Positions 8,255 through 17,882 are shown, counted from the stretch's first letter. The stretch is DNA of 51,694 nucleotides from an uncultured Granulosicoccaceae bacterium (GCA_938003855.1 CALKXD010000152.1:1-51694); one strand, 5' to 3'. Numbers and translations are program-made. Notes: a model not told the origin generated them from the sequence alone.

Positions 8255-9553
8255 TTAGTTGGTTACGTGCACACAGTTTTGACCGTGCTCTTTTGCGTAG
8301 TCGAGTGCTTCCTGAGCATTTCCAATCATCGCCAGAAACGTTTCATCGGGGAAGGTACTGACGCCAATACTGCCGGTAATGTTGACCACGGTGGCGCCAC
8401 ATTGCACGGGTGTTTTGGCGATGAGTTGACGAATCCGTTCAAACACCATGATAGCGTTGTGATCGCCCACGTTAGCCGCCAGACACGCGAAGGTACCGGC
8501 ATTGTAGCGCGCCAGTACATCGTTTTTACGCAACTCTTTTTGCAGTATTGGTGCAATGGTCTTGAGCACTTCATTACTGACTTCAAGGCCGTGTAAGGTC
8601 GTCAGGGAATCGAAATTGTCGATCTGGATCATAGCCATCGACAATTTGATATCACCGCGTTGGGCACTGGCGTATATTTTTTCCCCCACATCGAACAGGT
8701 AGTCGCGGTTGTAGATGCCGGTTAAAGAATCTCTGGTGGCGGAAAACTTAATTTCTCTAACCCGTTCCACTGACTCTACACACTGCTTGATACGGTAATA
8801 GAATTCGTCGGCCTGATAAGGCTTGCTGATGACATCGTTTGCGCCGACCCGCAGCAGTCGCGCCGTGCAAGCCGGGTTCGGTGTGTCGCACACAGCGGCG
8901 ATTGACAGGTCTTCACGGCGGTAGTTTTGGCGCAGGCTATTGATTAGAGCAAGTTCGTCCTGCTCGATTGCCTGGTGGTCAATAAGTACCAGTGAAATGT
9001 CGCGATTGGATTCAAGCTGACGGCGAACATCTGCCTCAGTACGGACATCTATAACGGTGTAGCGATGGATATCGAGCATCTGCCGGATGACTTTGCGGTT
9101 GAAGTCGTTGCTGCTGTAGAAGAGTATTTTGCGGGTGTGGTTGAGCAGGGTGCGAGTCACCAGGTCGGCGATCAATTCGCTGTCCTCGTCGCTGCGCTTC
9201 AGCACACAATCAATGATGTGGCGGTCCTGCAAACGGGTGGCGACAGGTTCGGTGACCTGTGATGTTATCGCTATGGTTGGGATCTGATTACTGGTTAACA
9301 CCTCCAGAACTTCACCTTCCGGTGCATCGGGCAATCGGGTGTCGACAACCGCCAGCACAAATTCGCCCTCGTGGGCACTGAGGAGCTTCCGGACCGCGCT
9401 GGCAGTGTTGACAGCGTCAGCGTGTACACCGAGGGCATCGTGTACACGCTCCACCAGGGCATCTCTGACCGCTTGTTCCTGTTGGGCGACCAGTACACGC
9501 AGGGTGCTGCCGAAGTCGTTGCCGGGAATTGATTCTTGCTGTTGTAGTCTCAT
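8255..9553 (-). CDS. Tandem REC-GGDEF protein with degenerate active site
   Basis: The 432-residue soluble protein has two receiver-like domains (about 18-135 with Asp71, and 142-258 with Asp192 and Lys244 in ISKP) followed by a GGDEF domain (about 272-430; opening SATRDSLTGIYNRDYLFD). The signature that should read G-G-D-E-F is N-A-G-T-F (residues 351-355), so diguanylate cyclase activity is unlikely. The RxxD inhibitory-site motif (R-K-N-D) stands exactly five residues before it, so c-di-GMP could still bind. It is transcribed alone, divergent from a Nudix gene. It is probably a response-regulator-type c-di-GMP effector. The output partner is not visible here. Confidence 0.87.
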   Translation of the reverse strand: MRLQQQESIPGNDFGSTLRVLVAQQEQAVRDALVERVHDALGVHADAVNTASAVRKLLSAHEGEFVLAVVDTRLPDAPEGEVLEVLTSNQIPTIAITSQVTEPVATRLQDRHIIDCVLKRSDEDSELIADLVTRTLLNHTRKILFYSSNDFNRKVIRQMLDIHRYTVIDVRTEADVRRQLESNRDISLVLIDHQAIEQDELALINSLRQNYRREDLSIAAVCDTPNPACTARLLRVGANDVISKPYQADEFYYRIKQCVESVERVREIKFSATRDSLTGIYNRDYLFDVGEKIYASAQRGDIKLSMAMIQIDNFDSLTTLHGLEVSNEVLKTIAPILQKELRKNDVLARYNAGTFACLAANVGDHNAIMVFERIRQLIAKTPVQCGATVVNITGSIGVSTFPDETFLAMIGNAQEALDYAKEHGQNCVHVTN

Positions 9554-9703
9554 TCGTCACGCTGTGTTAGGAGCTGTGAGCCGCAGGGGTGCGGAAGGCA
9601 TCGCTAATCCATTCACTATGCTAGATTGATACCACCGTCTCATTTACCCTGTCGCGTCTTTCATGCCAGAAACCGTCTGGTTACATCATTCGTCTGATAC
9701 CTG

Positions 9704-10360
9704 TTGTTGAGAGATCAATTGCCAGATTACCCACTTGACTGGATACATCAAACCGAGGGCTTGTTGCAGCGCTCGGATCTGCCCGAGCGGCTGCTACGGG
9801 TTGACGGGGAGTTACCCCGGGCAACTGCCGCGTCGGTATTGGTGCCGCTGTTCCGCAGGGATGAGGATTGGCATTTGCTGTATATCCGGCGCGTCAGTAA
9901 CGTTCGTGACCGACACAGCGGGCAAGTGGCGTTCCCCGGCGGCCGGCGCGACCCTGCTGATAAAAATGCGACAGCCGTGGCGTTGCGAGAAGCAGAAGAG
10001 GAAGTGGGGTTATCGGCAGCACACGTGGAAATTGTTGGATTACTTGATGAGTATCGGACCAGCAGCAATTTTATCGTCACGCCGGTTGTCGGCTCGGTGC
10101 CCTGGCCGTATTCCTACACGCCGCAACTGACCGAGGTTGATCGCATCTTCTCGATCCCGCTCAGCTGGTTGGCTGATGCCTCTAACCACGAATTGCGCAA
10201 TCGCCAGATTCAGCCCGATGGTGCCTCCAGTCAGGCACCAGTCAAGGTGGTGTATTTTTCACCCTATGATGGAGAGATATTGTGGGGTGCGACCGCCCGC
10301 ATGACACTGTCTTTTCTGAAAGCACTGCACGAAAAGCATATCGTGCTCCCATCAGGCTAG
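9704..10360 (+). CDS. Nudix hydrolase, CoA pyrophosphatase type (NudL-like)
   Basis: The 218-residue Nudix protein carries the CoA-diphosphatase form of the Nudix box, GGRRDPADKNATAVALREAE followed by EEVGL, preceded by the family segment VRDRHSGQVAFPGG. Enzymes of this type split CoA or acyl-CoA to 3',5'-ADP and phosphopantetheine. The open frame starts at a TTG (9704) with no convincing Shine-Dalgarno sequence, so the exact start is uncertain. It converges on the PatB-like gene, whose stop lies only 15 bp away, with no terminator seen between them. Confidence 0.85.
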   Translation: MLRDQLPDYPLDWIHQTEGLLQRSDLPERLLRVDGELPRATAASVLVPLFRRDEDWHLLYIRRVSNVRDRHSGQVAFPGGRRDPADKNATAVALREAEEEVGLSAAHVEIVGLLDEYRTSSNFIVTPVVGSVPWPYSYTPQLTEVDRIFSIPLSWLADASNHELRNRQIQPDGASSQAPVKVVYFSPYDGEILWGATARMTLSFLKALHEKHIVLPSG

Positions 10361-10375
10361 TATCAGCGCCTTTTA

Positions 10376-11524
10376 CTATGTCACCGAATTGACGGCCTTT
10401 GCTATTTTCTCGATGCCCTGGTTCAGTTGTTCGCGGCAGCAGGCGAAATTGAGGCGCTGAAAGTTTGCATCACCAAACTGTGCTCCCGGTGAGAGTCCAA
10501 CCCCGGCCTTGAGGAAAAAATCGTGTGCATCCTCTACCGGGATCCGGCTGGTGTTAATCCAGCCGAGGTAAGTCGATTCGATGTCGTCCATTGATAGCAG
10601 TGGCATGTCGTCGACTGCCGCTCTCAGTGTGGCGAGGTTGCCGCGAAGATAATCGATCAGTGCCTGATGCCATTCCCAGCCGTGCTGGTAGGCGGCCTGG
10701 GCGGCGGTGTATGACAGTGTCGGGACGATAGGCACGGTGTACAGGCATGCGCTGCTGAAACGCTCGCGGATTGCCGGATCAGGTATTACCGCGAACGAGC
10801 AATTTGCACCAGCCAGATTAAACGTTTTGCTGGGTGACATCAGTGTCAGAATGTTATTTTGCCGGTCGCTGGCAGCGCGCCCTGTCGGGCAGTGCGTTTT
10901 GCTTGGATGCAGTACCAGATCACAGTGGATCTCATCAGACACCAGCAGGATATTATTATCGCTGCAGATATCCGCCACTCGACGCAGTTCCTCGCTCGAG
11001 AACATTGTGCCAGTCGGGTTGTGCGGACTGCACAGCAGCAGCATTTTGCTGCGGGGAGTAATGGCCTCTTTAAAAGCGTCAAAATCAATGGTCCAGCGCC
11101 GGTTGACGTATTGCAGTGGAACATCGACCCGGTTTCTGTTCTTCATTTCCGGTAGGTATCGCAATGGATGATAGATCGGGCTGAAGACAATGACTTCGTC
11201 GTTAACATCACCAGCCATTGTGCAAGCTGCCGCAACGCCGGGTACCACACCAGGCAGCCAAACCAGCCAGTCGCCATCAATCTGCCAGTCGTGCCTGTCG
11301 GACAGGTAGTTTATCACCGCTGTTTTTAGATCAGCCGGGGCGCTGGTGTAACCGAGTATCGGATGTTGTAATCGATCCGTCATCGCTTCGATGATTTTGG
11401 GTTCTGTGGCAAACTCCATATCGGCGACCCACATAGGGATCACATCAGGGTCTGCATATTTATTCCACTTGATAGACGCCGTATTGCGGCGGCTTACCGG
11501 TTGATCAAAACAAGGGTGGTTCAT
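10376..11524 (-). CDS. PatB/MalY-type PLP-dependent C-S lyase
   Basis: The 382-residue protein belongs to the fold-type I aminotransferase family, MalY/PatB subgroup. Its opening NTASIKWNKYADPDVIPMWV with VADMEF is typical of that group, as are SPHNPTG and the PLP-lysine motif SPSKTFNLAG. Members act as cystathionine beta-lyases, turning cystathionine into homocysteine, pyruvate and ammonia, and some are bifunctional aminotransferases. With metY nearby the cell has both sulfhydrylation and possibly transsulfuration routes. It is transcribed singly, with a 320-bp gap upstream. Confidence 0.9.
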   Translation of the reverse strand: MNHPCFDQPVSRRNTASIKWNKYADPDVIPMWVADMEFATEPKIIEAMTDRLQHPILGYTSAPADLKTAVINYLSDRHDWQIDGDWLVWLPGVVPGVAAACTMAGDVNDEVIVFSPIYHPLRYLPEMKNRNRVDVPLQYVNRRWTIDFDAFKEAITPRSKMLLLCSPHNPTGTMFSSEELRRVADICSDNNILLVSDEIHCDLVLHPSKTHCPTGRAASDRQNNILTLMSPSKTFNLAGANCSFAVIPDPAIRERFSSACLYTVPIVPTLSYTAAQAAYQHGWEWHQALIDYLRGNLATLRAAVDDMPLLSMDDIESTYLGWINTSRIPVEDAHDFFLKAGVGLSPGAQFGDANFQRLNFACCREQLNQGIEKIAKAVNSVT

Positions 11525-11844
11525 CAGCGTGGTGCTACCTGAGGGATTGAATCGTCAGGGTGATTTAACCATTGTTTGATGGAGGTTGCGACTACTGTGA
11601 GACGGGTGTCCCTGCGCACAATGATGAGGCATAACAGTCACGGCGCGGCGGTAGGCAGCCTCGCCGGACCCGGGCTCACGGAAATGACACCCATGGGGAA
11701 AAAGTAAAAGGGTGGGATCCGCCGAAGCATCACCAACCAATTTACCGCCATTATGAGAAAGTAAGTCTCATGTGTTGAAATAATTCTCCTGGAGGCTTCG
11801 CTCAAAACAATCCGGGCCAGCAGACTGCTCCGGCTCAACGCTCG
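11525..11844. other. Intergenic region between patB-like and phosphatase genes
   Basis: This 320-bp gap is downstream of the phosphatase gene and upstream of the PatB-like gene, both on the minus strand, so it should hold a terminator and a promoter. I found only a weak 6-bp stem (ATGAGA/TCTCAT near 11755-11773) with no T-run. A short minus-strand frame ending at 11638 has an AGGAG upstream of a six-codon ATG frame, but nothing supports it as a gene. Confidence 0.5.
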
Positions 11845-12810
11845 TCAACAGATCCTCACTTCAACAATTGAGATATCGTCGTTGACGTGGGTTCCTTTAA
11901 CGAAACTCTCGAAGCGTTGTTTAATCCCCTCGAGTCTGCCATCGGTCACAGTTTCGCTGGAAATCACCCGTTCAAGGTGATCGAGATCAAAGTATTCATC
12001 GTTAGCGCCCGGCGCTTCGATCAGCCCGTCCGTAAAGGCGTACAAAGAATGCGGTTTTTGATACTGTTTTGAGAAAACCTTCACGTTATCGGTGAAGTCC
12101 TGAATCCCTAACGGCAGCTCAGTGCTGGGGACGCGGTCGATGATGTCGCCACTGTCGCCAACGATTAACAGATCCGGCAGCCCGGCGTTGCAAATTGTTA
12201 CATTGTTCTGGTCTGTTCGGATCACAGCGGCGCAGCAAAAAAAACCGGCCGGCAGGATTTCGGTGAGTTTGCTGTTGAGTTCCCGGATTATTTCAGCAAC
12301 GGGTAAACCTTGCTTTGCTGTGGCTTGAAATACCGAGGCGACCGGTGTAGCACCCATGGCAGCCGCGATGCCGTGACCGGTGAGATCCGCTAGCAGAGTG
12401 TACGACTTGCCGCACGGGCTGACACAGGCGATGGCCAGATCACCGGAAAAGCGATGCAGTGGTTTTTGCCAGATCTGAGCATGCCGGACGGGTTGTCCGG
12501 AAGGTTGCACAATATGATTTAAGATTTTCAGCGCCAGGTATTCGTCGCGGGTCTGGAGACGTTTCTGGTGGACCTGTCTTTTGCCCAGGTGACGAAGCAG
12601 TCGGCTCCGGCGATGTTGCGTTTGTTGCTGTGCCCACAGTCTTTGCTGTGCAAACAAAATGATTGTGGCAAGTAACACGGCCACGGCGGCAATCTGCCAT
12701 GAAGCCTGCCAGAACAGCGGCAGCAGCAGTGCAATAGTGCAGACAGCCGTGATGAGTTGGTACGCAGGCACTGTATAAAAAGCCAAAGTTGATTTGAAGC
12801 GTGACGCCAA
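11845..12810 (-). CDS. Membrane-anchored SpoIIE/PP2C-type serine phosphatase
   Basis: The 321-residue protein begins with two transmembrane segments (about 12-32 and 37-55), a basic helical linker (60-100), then a SpoIIE-like PP2C phosphatase domain. Metal-binding residues are visible in SGD (Asp124), ADLTGHG (Asp142) and FTDGLIEA (Asp261). Relatives (RsbU, SpoIIE, ICFG) dephosphorylate anti-anti-sigma factors or STAS proteins. No STAS or anti-sigma kinase gene lies beside it, so its partner must be elsewhere. There is no obvious sensor domain beyond the membrane segments. The frame starts at a TTG codon without a clear Shine-Dalgarno sequence, and no better upstream start was found. Confidence 0.88.
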   Translation of the reverse strand: MASRFKSTLAFYTVPAYQLITAVCTIALLLPLFWQASWQIAAVAVLLATIILFAQQRLWAQQQTQHRRSRLLRHLGKRQVHQKRLQTRDEYLALKILNHIVQPSGQPVRHAQIWQKPLHRFSGDLAIACVSPCGKSYTLLADLTGHGIAAAMGATPVASVFQATAKQGLPVAEIIRELNSKLTEILPAGFFCCAAVIRTDQNNVTICNAGLPDLLIVGDSGDIIDRVPSTELPLGIQDFTDNVKVFSKQYQKPHSLYAFTDGLIEAPGANDEYFDLDHLERVISSETVTDGRLEGIKQRFESFVKGTHVNDDISIVEVRIC

Positions 12811-12930
12811 CCAGAGCTGGCACCGTACTTATGGATGCCGGGTTAGCGGCTGATTGCCGGCTTTATTGAAAATTAAGACTGACATTAAGCGGGATGCAAC
12901 TGTCTGGTTGCCTGAGTAAGCGGTGGAGAA

Positions 12931-13578
12931 TTATTCCAGGCACTGTGGTCCGTCGTTGCGGGCGTTGTTGACGTAATCTCCAATTTCACGGATGTTGAAG
13001 CGGTTGTCTGTCAATGGTGCCAATTGCTGATTAATATTTTCGGGGGAATCATTGCTGAGCCATGCTTCCATTTTGTCGGGCTCGATCACCACGGGCTGCC
13101 GGTGATGGATGGATTGCATTTCCGCGTTGGATTCAGTAGTGATGAGACAGCACTGCATATAGCCATCGGCATGCACCTGAATTATCGCGCCGAGTGCCAT
13201 GGCCGGACTGTCCTTCAGTGTGATGTGGTGGGCTACTCGCTCCTTGCCTTTGCGACGCCATTCGTAAAAACCATTGGCTGGCACTATTCCCCGATAACGT
13301 CGTATCAGATTTTTGAATGAGGGTTTTTCCCACACACTTTCGGCACGGGCATTAAACAACGGGCGTTTGAATTGCCCCTCCTTCGCCCACGGTGGAATAT
13401 AACCCCACTGCATTGGCTCGAGGGTCAGCGCTGTTCGTGATAGTGCGACCCCCCATAGCGCCGCGGTCGGAGCGACATTGTATTTAGGGGTGAACTTTTC
13501 TTCCGGGAGAATCAGGCCCAACTCGTTCAGCAGCCACTGTATGCCTTCGTGGTCGGAGATATTCATGCGTCCACACAT
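12931..13578 (-). CDS. SOS response-associated peptidase, YedK/HMCES family
   Basis: Family members covalently trap abasic sites in single-stranded DNA using Cys2, freed by removal of the initiator Met. The start here is set by that rule: the ATG at 13576-13578 gives M-C-G-R-M and a 215-residue protein, although the frame stays open for another 69 codons upstream. Other active-site motifs are FNARAES, PANGFYEW (catalytic Glu) and SIHHRQPVVI (catalytic His). It stands alone and diverges from an outer-membrane protein gene. I saw no clear LexA box in the 250-bp region between them. Confidence 0.93.
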   Translation of the reverse strand: MCGRMNISDHEGIQWLLNELGLILPEEKFTPKYNVAPTAALWGVALSRTALTLEPMQWGYIPPWAKEGQFKRPLFNARAESVWEKPSFKNLIRRYRGIVPANGFYEWRRKGKERVAHHITLKDSPAMALGAIIQVHADGYMQCCLITTESNAEMQSIHHRQPVVIEPDKMEAWLSNDSPENINQQLAPLTDNRFNIREIGDYVNNARNDGPQCLE

Positions 13579-13827
13579 TAGTTTTACTCTAGTGGTGTTT
13601 GGTAGAAAGTACGGTTGAATTCTAAAAAGCCATCGGGCGTGCTGCAATATCATAACGATTTCATAGCGGCACGAAAACGGCGTTACCGATAAATCAACGG
13701 CACTGGCCGGTGTTAGCCGATGTTTAGTGATGTCAGGCTGTGGCTTGCCAGGGTGGTGTGTTGGCGGACAGTCATTGTTCAGCATTGATCATTGAAAATA
13801 CCTGCTCGCACAACCTGGACATCTATT

Positions 13828-14502
13828 ATGCGTTTCATTCCATTGGCAGTTGCCGGCCTATTACTCTCTATAACCGGAACCCCTGCGCTGGCTGACCACC
13901 TTGATACCAAGCGACCCGTGAAAAACTCCCGCGCAATGCAATACGGCAGCCTGTCGACCTACCTCGGTGGCGGTTGGGGGTTTGGTGGCGATGAAATAGG
14001 CCGTTTTGCCGATAATAACGGCGATGTTGAAAAAGTGCGCAGTGGTGGTGGGCTGCTGCTGGAAGGTGGATTGTTGTTGTCTCTTGACCCCGGGACCCGT
14101 GTACGATTAACAGCGGGGTATCAGGTTGACTCTGCCAGTCGGGTAAATGGTGATACCTCCTTTGAACGAATTCGCTTTGACGGTATGTTGTTGCGTGGTT
14201 ATGGACCGCATGAGTTCGGTGTCGGTATCACTTCTCACACCTCGGTTGATTACAGTTGCAATATCAGTTCGGTTTGCTCTGGCGATGTAGAGTTTGACGC
14301 GGCGGTTGGCTACACCTTGGAATATGCAGTGCGCATAGGTGATTTCAGCAACTACCGGCAAAACCGACGCTCCGGCAGCAGTGGCGTCAGACTCGGGCTT
14401 CGCTACACGGGCATTGAGTATAGACCCAGGCTTGCAGACAGCACGGTGGAAGACTTCAAAAACGGTAATTCTGTACTCGGCTTTGTTGGTTTTAACTTCT
14501 AA
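13828..14502 (+). CDS. Predicted outer membrane beta-barrel protein
   Basis: From the ATG at 13828 the product is 224 residues with a clear signal peptide (RFIPLAVAGLLLSITG, cleavage near ALA-D). The mature part alternates polar and hydrophobic residues, is rich in Gly and aromatics, and ends in F (LGFVGFNF), as barrels recognised by the BAM complex do. An in-frame TTG at 13792 would add 12 residues before the signal peptide and is less likely. Neither start has a good Shine-Dalgarno sequence. I do not recognise a specific family. A small 8-12-strand porin-like or OmpW-sized barrel is a reasonable guess. Confidence 0.7.
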   Translation: MRFIPLAVAGLLLSITGTPALADHLDTKRPVKNSRAMQYGSLSTYLGGGWGFGGDEIGRFADNNGDVEKVRSGGGLLLEGGLLLSLDPGTRVRLTAGYQVDSASRVNGDTSFERIRFDGMLLRGYGPHEFGVGITSHTSVDYSCNISSVCSGDVEFDAAVGYTLEYAVRIGDFSNYRQNRRSGSSGVRLGLRYTGIEYRPRLADSTVEDFKNGNSVLGFVGFNF

Positions 14503-14573
14503 GGCAGGACACAGTTATTTTGCTTTCTAGTACTTTCGTGTAAGGTCTGAGCTTGTTTTAAACGGACAAGTCA

Positions 14574-15518
14574 TTGAAAGCGTCACTGCACTATAGCGAC
14601 ATGAAGATTGATCGCGCCGATCATTTGCGGCGCGATGAAAAAATTATTCATTCTTTATGGGAGAAACCGTCGACCGTTCTGGTTCCCGTGCATCAATCGA
14701 AAAGCCTGATCGATGCTACAAGCAATAGTGCTGTGGTTAAAACGCAGTTGCAGCTTGCTGAAGCAGGCCTACAACATAATATCGGTAGCTTTTTGGGGCT
14801 TGACGGTGAAACCGCCTGTTTTGCTGTTGACTGCGACGAGCAACAGGCAGCCCGATGGAGTCAACTGGACGACACCACCTTTGCCGATCTCCGCGTGTAC
14901 GGGCCCTTGTTGCCCGGCAACCAGGCTGCACTACTGGCCTATGCAAGAGGGTTGACTTACTGGCAACGGCAAAACCCTTTCTGCTCGCTGTGCGGGTCAG
15001 CCACTCAGCTTGAAAATGCAGGCCACATGATGAGCTGTTCGTCGGCGTCGTGTCAGAAAATATCGTTCCCCAGAACGGACCCTGCGGTAATCATGCTGGT
15101 CGAGAGAGTCGCTGATGACGGACAGCGTTACTGCTTGCTTGGTCGTAGTCCGCAATGGGCAGAACTGGTCTTTTCAACCCTGGCAGGTTTTGTCGAAGTC
15201 GGTGAGACGCTTGAGGCCGCGGTCACCCGTGAAGTGTATGAAGAGGCCGGCATCGTTGCGGTTAATCCGCGCTACATGGCTTCCCAGCCGTGGCCTTTTC
15301 CGCAATCGATCATGCTTGGCTTTCTCGCCAGCGCTACGACGTCAGATATTGTAATTGATGAAAATGAACTGGCTGAAGCACGCTGGTTTACGGATACGGA
15401 AATCCGCACATTCGGTGATTGGGGAGATGACAGTAATGAATTCAAGTTACCCCGTAAGGATTCGATAGCCCGGCACCTGATTGACAGCTGGTGTGCACAG
15501 GAAAATCTACCTGAGTGA
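14574..15518 (+). CDS. nudC: NADH pyrophosphatase / RNA deNADding enzyme
   Basis: The 314-residue protein has the NudC layout: an N-terminal domain, a four-Cys zinc ribbon (CSLCG ... CSSASC) around residues 138-160, and a Nudix domain with GFVEVGETLEAAVTREVYEE followed by the family marker SQPWPFPQSIMLGF. NudC splits NAD(H) to NMN(H) and AMP and removes NAD caps from RNA. Candidate starts are TTG at 14574 and ATG at 14601 (nine codons shorter). Neither has a strong ribosome site. It is transcribed alone, about 70 bp after the barrel gene. Confidence 0.93.
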   Translation: MKASLHYSDMKIDRADHLRRDEKIIHSLWEKPSTVLVPVHQSKSLIDATSNSAVVKTQLQLAEAGLQHNIGSFLGLDGETACFAVDCDEQQAARWSQLDDTTFADLRVYGPLLPGNQAALLAYARGLTYWQRQNPFCSLCGSATQLENAGHMMSCSSASCQKISFPRTDPAVIMLVERVADDGQRYCLLGRSPQWAELVFSTLAGFVEVGETLEAAVTREVYEEAGIVAVNPRYMASQPWPFPQSIMLGFLASATTSDIVIDENELAEARWFTDTEIRTFGDWGDDSNEFKLPRKDSIARHLIDSWCAQENLPE

Positions 15519-15651
15519 TAAACCGTCGGGGAGGGCGGAGTGCCCGTCTGGTTGCTGTCTGGTCGATTTTGCGTCAATTTACAGCTTACATCTGGTAATT
15601 GCCGTTGTTTGACCCCAACTATAAGGCATTGATAAGAATCAGGGTGCTGTA

Positions 15652-16254
15652 ATGGCTAGACATCAATCGGGTCCGTGGCAGAACAACCACCGGGATACAA
15701 ATCAATTTTCCGAAGCCGGCGAACAGGCGGTGCGACTGATAGGGCAATTTGTAACGATTGCCAGCGATCTGGGGCGCACGCTCGGTGATGGCGTTGATCT
15801 CAATGCCAGGTCGTCGGGTAAGCCTGCGGACAGTGATGCCTCTGAGGTGCTTCGCGAGTCAGGTAAGAAGCTACGGGAATTCCGTGAAGCCGCAGGCTAC
15901 AGCATCGAAGCATTCGCAAAGGCACTGGACCGGCAAGGTGCAGAGGCTGCTGTCGCAGCGGCTGAGGCGGGCAGGTCTGCCTTTCCAAAACCGTGGCTAG
16001 AGCGCGCTGCGAGTCTGCTAAGTAATGGTGATCCGCTGGCGTTTTATGAGAATTTCTATAGATGCTATGACTCAGAGGACAGCGTTACCGGGGAGTCTGA
16101 TCTGGGCGCTGAACGCGCGGAGAGTCTAGCTGAGATGTTTCATGGCGATAGTCAGCTGGGTAAGCTATCGGAGCATCAGTTTGCTAAATTGCACCAACAT
16201 ATGGCAAGCCACTATGCGTCGGTAAAAGCATTGCTCGATGACCCGGCTGAATAG
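15652..16254 (+). CDS. Uncharacterised protein with HTH-like segment
   Basis: The 200-residue soluble protein has an N-terminal polar region and, from about residue 68, a helix-turn-helix-like stretch (LRESGKKLREFREAAGYSIE) that resembles the start of Cro/C1 (XRE) domains, though the usual second half is poorly conserved. The remainder is helical and acidic (LGAERAESLAEMF, then KLHQHMASHYASVKALL). There are no membrane segments or catalytic motifs. AGGGTG lies just before the ATG. A regulator or a protein that interacts with DNA or a partner through the HTH-like fold is possible, but I cannot assign a function. Confidence 0.65.
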   Translation: MARHQSGPWQNNHRDTNQFSEAGEQAVRLIGQFVTIASDLGRTLGDGVDLNARSSGKPADSDASEVLRESGKKLREFREAAGYSIEAFAKALDRQGAEAAVAAAEAGRSAFPKPWLERAASLLSNGDPLAFYENFYRCYDSEDSVTGESDLGAERAESLAEMFHGDSQLGKLSEHQFAKLHQHMASHYASVKALLDDPAE

Positions 16255-16408
16255 TGCTTTAGAGCCTGGTTTGTTCGAGACGTGCAGGGTCGCGTTGGTA
16301 CGGCAATACGGTGTAAACAACCGGCTTTCTATAAAATAAATTAACAGAAGATAAGATCGCTTCGCAGGGCGTCTGACTATTCTGCAGAGTGATTAACCGC
16401 GTAGATTG

Positions 16409-16436
16409 GCGGGAACCTGATTGCGTCCCGCTTTTT
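16409..16436 (+). terminator. Possible intrinsic terminator after the HTH-like gene
   Basis: A 6-bp stem GCGGGA/TCCCGC with an 11-nt loop is followed directly by TTTTT on the plus strand. It lies 155 bp after the stop of the upstream plus-strand gene in a convergent intergenic region. Confidence 0.4.
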
Positions 16437-16485
16437 ATCCCTGAATACGACCACTGATGTGCGGCGAAGGCGGTGGTGGCTGTCG

Positions 16486-16506
16486 ACCCACAGGCGGTCT
16501 GTGGGT
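16486..16506 (-). terminator. Perfect 8-bp hairpin downstream of gor
   Basis: ACCCACAG and CTGTGGGT pair perfectly around a 5-nt loop, 30 bp past the gor stop. No T-run follows on either strand, so it is more likely an mRNA 3'-end structure than a complete intrinsic terminator. Confidence 0.4.
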
Positions 16507-16535
16507 TGGGCAATCGTCGATAGCGCAGAACAGAT

Positions 16536-17882
16536 CTAGACCAGAGTGACCAGTTCCTCGGAACTTGTGGGGTGAATGGCAACGGTATCGTCAAAGTCGC
16601 GCTTGGTCGCACCCATCTTCACAGCAACGGCAAATCCCTGCAACATTTCATCAGCGCCGGCGCCGATTAAATGTATACCAACCACGCGCTCTTCTTCACC
16701 AACGACCACAAGCTTCATGGCAGTTTTCTGCGGATGCGGTGTGAACGCGTGATACATCGGTGTAAAAGTCGCCTGATAGCATTTTACTGTGTCACCGAAC
16801 TTCTCTCTGGCCTGAACTTCAGTCAAGCCAACGGCTCCGATTGGAGGGTGGCTGAATACGACGGATGCGATGTTGTCGTAGTTGAGATGGCGGTCTGTCA
16901 TGCCGGCGTAAAGGCGTTCGGCCAGACGTCGGCCGGCGGCAATGGCAACCGGGGTGAGTTGGTCTCTACCGGTGACATCGCCTATAGCGAAGATATTATC
17001 GACGTTGGTGACCTGCCATTTATCCGTGGGTATGTAACCTCTGGAATCAACCTCGACGCCGGCATTTTCAGGGGTCATTTCGGCGCTTAGTGGTCGGCGA
17101 CCGATTGCCCAGATAACTTGATCGAAATGCCCGAGGTCGCGGCCATCTGTGGTGGTAACTGCGATTCCCTTATCACTGCTGGCAAGCTTTGCAAGTGAGG
17201 TGTTATTGACAACCTTCAGTCCCTCGTCGTGCATGATGCCGGTTAGGGTCGAAGACAGGATTTCGTCGAATTCGCGTAGAAAATGTTCTTTTCTAATCAC
17301 CAGGCTGACATCGCTGCCCAGTGAGTGCAGCATGCCGGCGAGCTCGACGGCAATGTAGCCTGCCCCTACAACGGCCACTTTTTCGGGAAGTTCGGTCAGT
17401 TCAAAAAAGCCATCTGACGTTATACCAAGGTCGGCGCCGTCGATCTCGGGAATGACCGGCGTACCCCCCGGTGCGAGAATAATGCGGTCTGCGGTGTAGG
17501 TGTTATCTCCGACTTTGACGGTATGCTTGTCGATCAGTGATCCGTGGCCTGGCAGATAGTCCACGTTCTCACGCTCCAGGTTGGATTCATAAATACCGTT
17601 AAGGCGACGAATGTAGTTTTCCCGATCTACGATCAGTTTGTTCCAGTCAAAACTTTTTTGTTCTACATCAAAGCCATACCCGGATGCATCCCGGATGGTG
17701 TGCGCGATATGAGCGCCATACCACATGACCTTTTTCGGCACGCAGCCTCGATTTACACAGGTTCCGCCGAGTCGGTCATATTCAACCACGGCGGCTTTGG
17801 CACCGTGTTTGGCGGCCCGTCTTGCTGCGGCGACACCGCCGCTGCCACCACCTATTGCTATGAGGTCGTACTGGTAACTCAA
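16536..17882 (-). CDS. gor: Glutathione reductase
   Basis: The 448-residue flavoprotein reduces glutathione disulfide with NADPH. It has the FAD-binding GGGSGG at 11-16, the redox pair Cys42/Cys47 in [13 protein letters not shown], the NAD(P)-binding [11 protein letters not shown], and a C-terminal His437 with Glu442 in IHPTSSEEL that completes the active site of the partner subunit. Arginines in [11 protein letters not shown] after the second Rossmann beta strand indicate NADPH preference. The frame starts at TTG (17880-17882), eight bases after a GGAG, so a TTG start is well supported. It diverges from ubiA across about 270 bp. Confidence 0.94.
   Translation of the reverse strand: MSYQYDLIAIGGGSGGVAAARRAAKHGAKAAVVEYDRLGGTCVNRGCVPKKVMWYGAHIAHTIRDASGYGFDVEQKSFDWNKLIVDRENYIRRLNGIYESNLERENVDYLPGHGSLIDKHTVKVGDNTYTADRIILAPGGTPVIPEIDGADLGITSDGFFELTELPEKVAVVGAGYIAVELAGMLHSLGSDVSLVIRKEHFLREFDEILSSTLTGIMHDEGLKVVNNTSLAKLASSDKGIAVTTTDGRDLGHFDQVIWAIGRRPLSAEMTPENAGVEVDSRGYIPTDKWQVTNVDNIFAIGDVTGRDQLTPVAIAAGRRLAERLYAGMTDRHLNYDNIASVVFSHPPIGAVGLTEVQAREKFGDTVKCYQATFTPMYHAFTPHPQKTAMKLVVVGEEERVVGIHLIGAGADEMLQGFAVAVKMGATKRDFDDTVAIHPTSSEELVTLV

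Noticed and set aside
11638-11838. Minus-strand frame with AGGAG and ATG (including a six-codon MRLTFS frame)
   Set aside because: Spacing and codon content are poor, and there is no recognisable family; kept only as a note in the gap description.
16259-16612. 117-residue minus-strand frame between gor and the HTH-like gene
   Set aside because: It overlaps the gor 3' end in another frame and two hairpins; composition is not protein-like.
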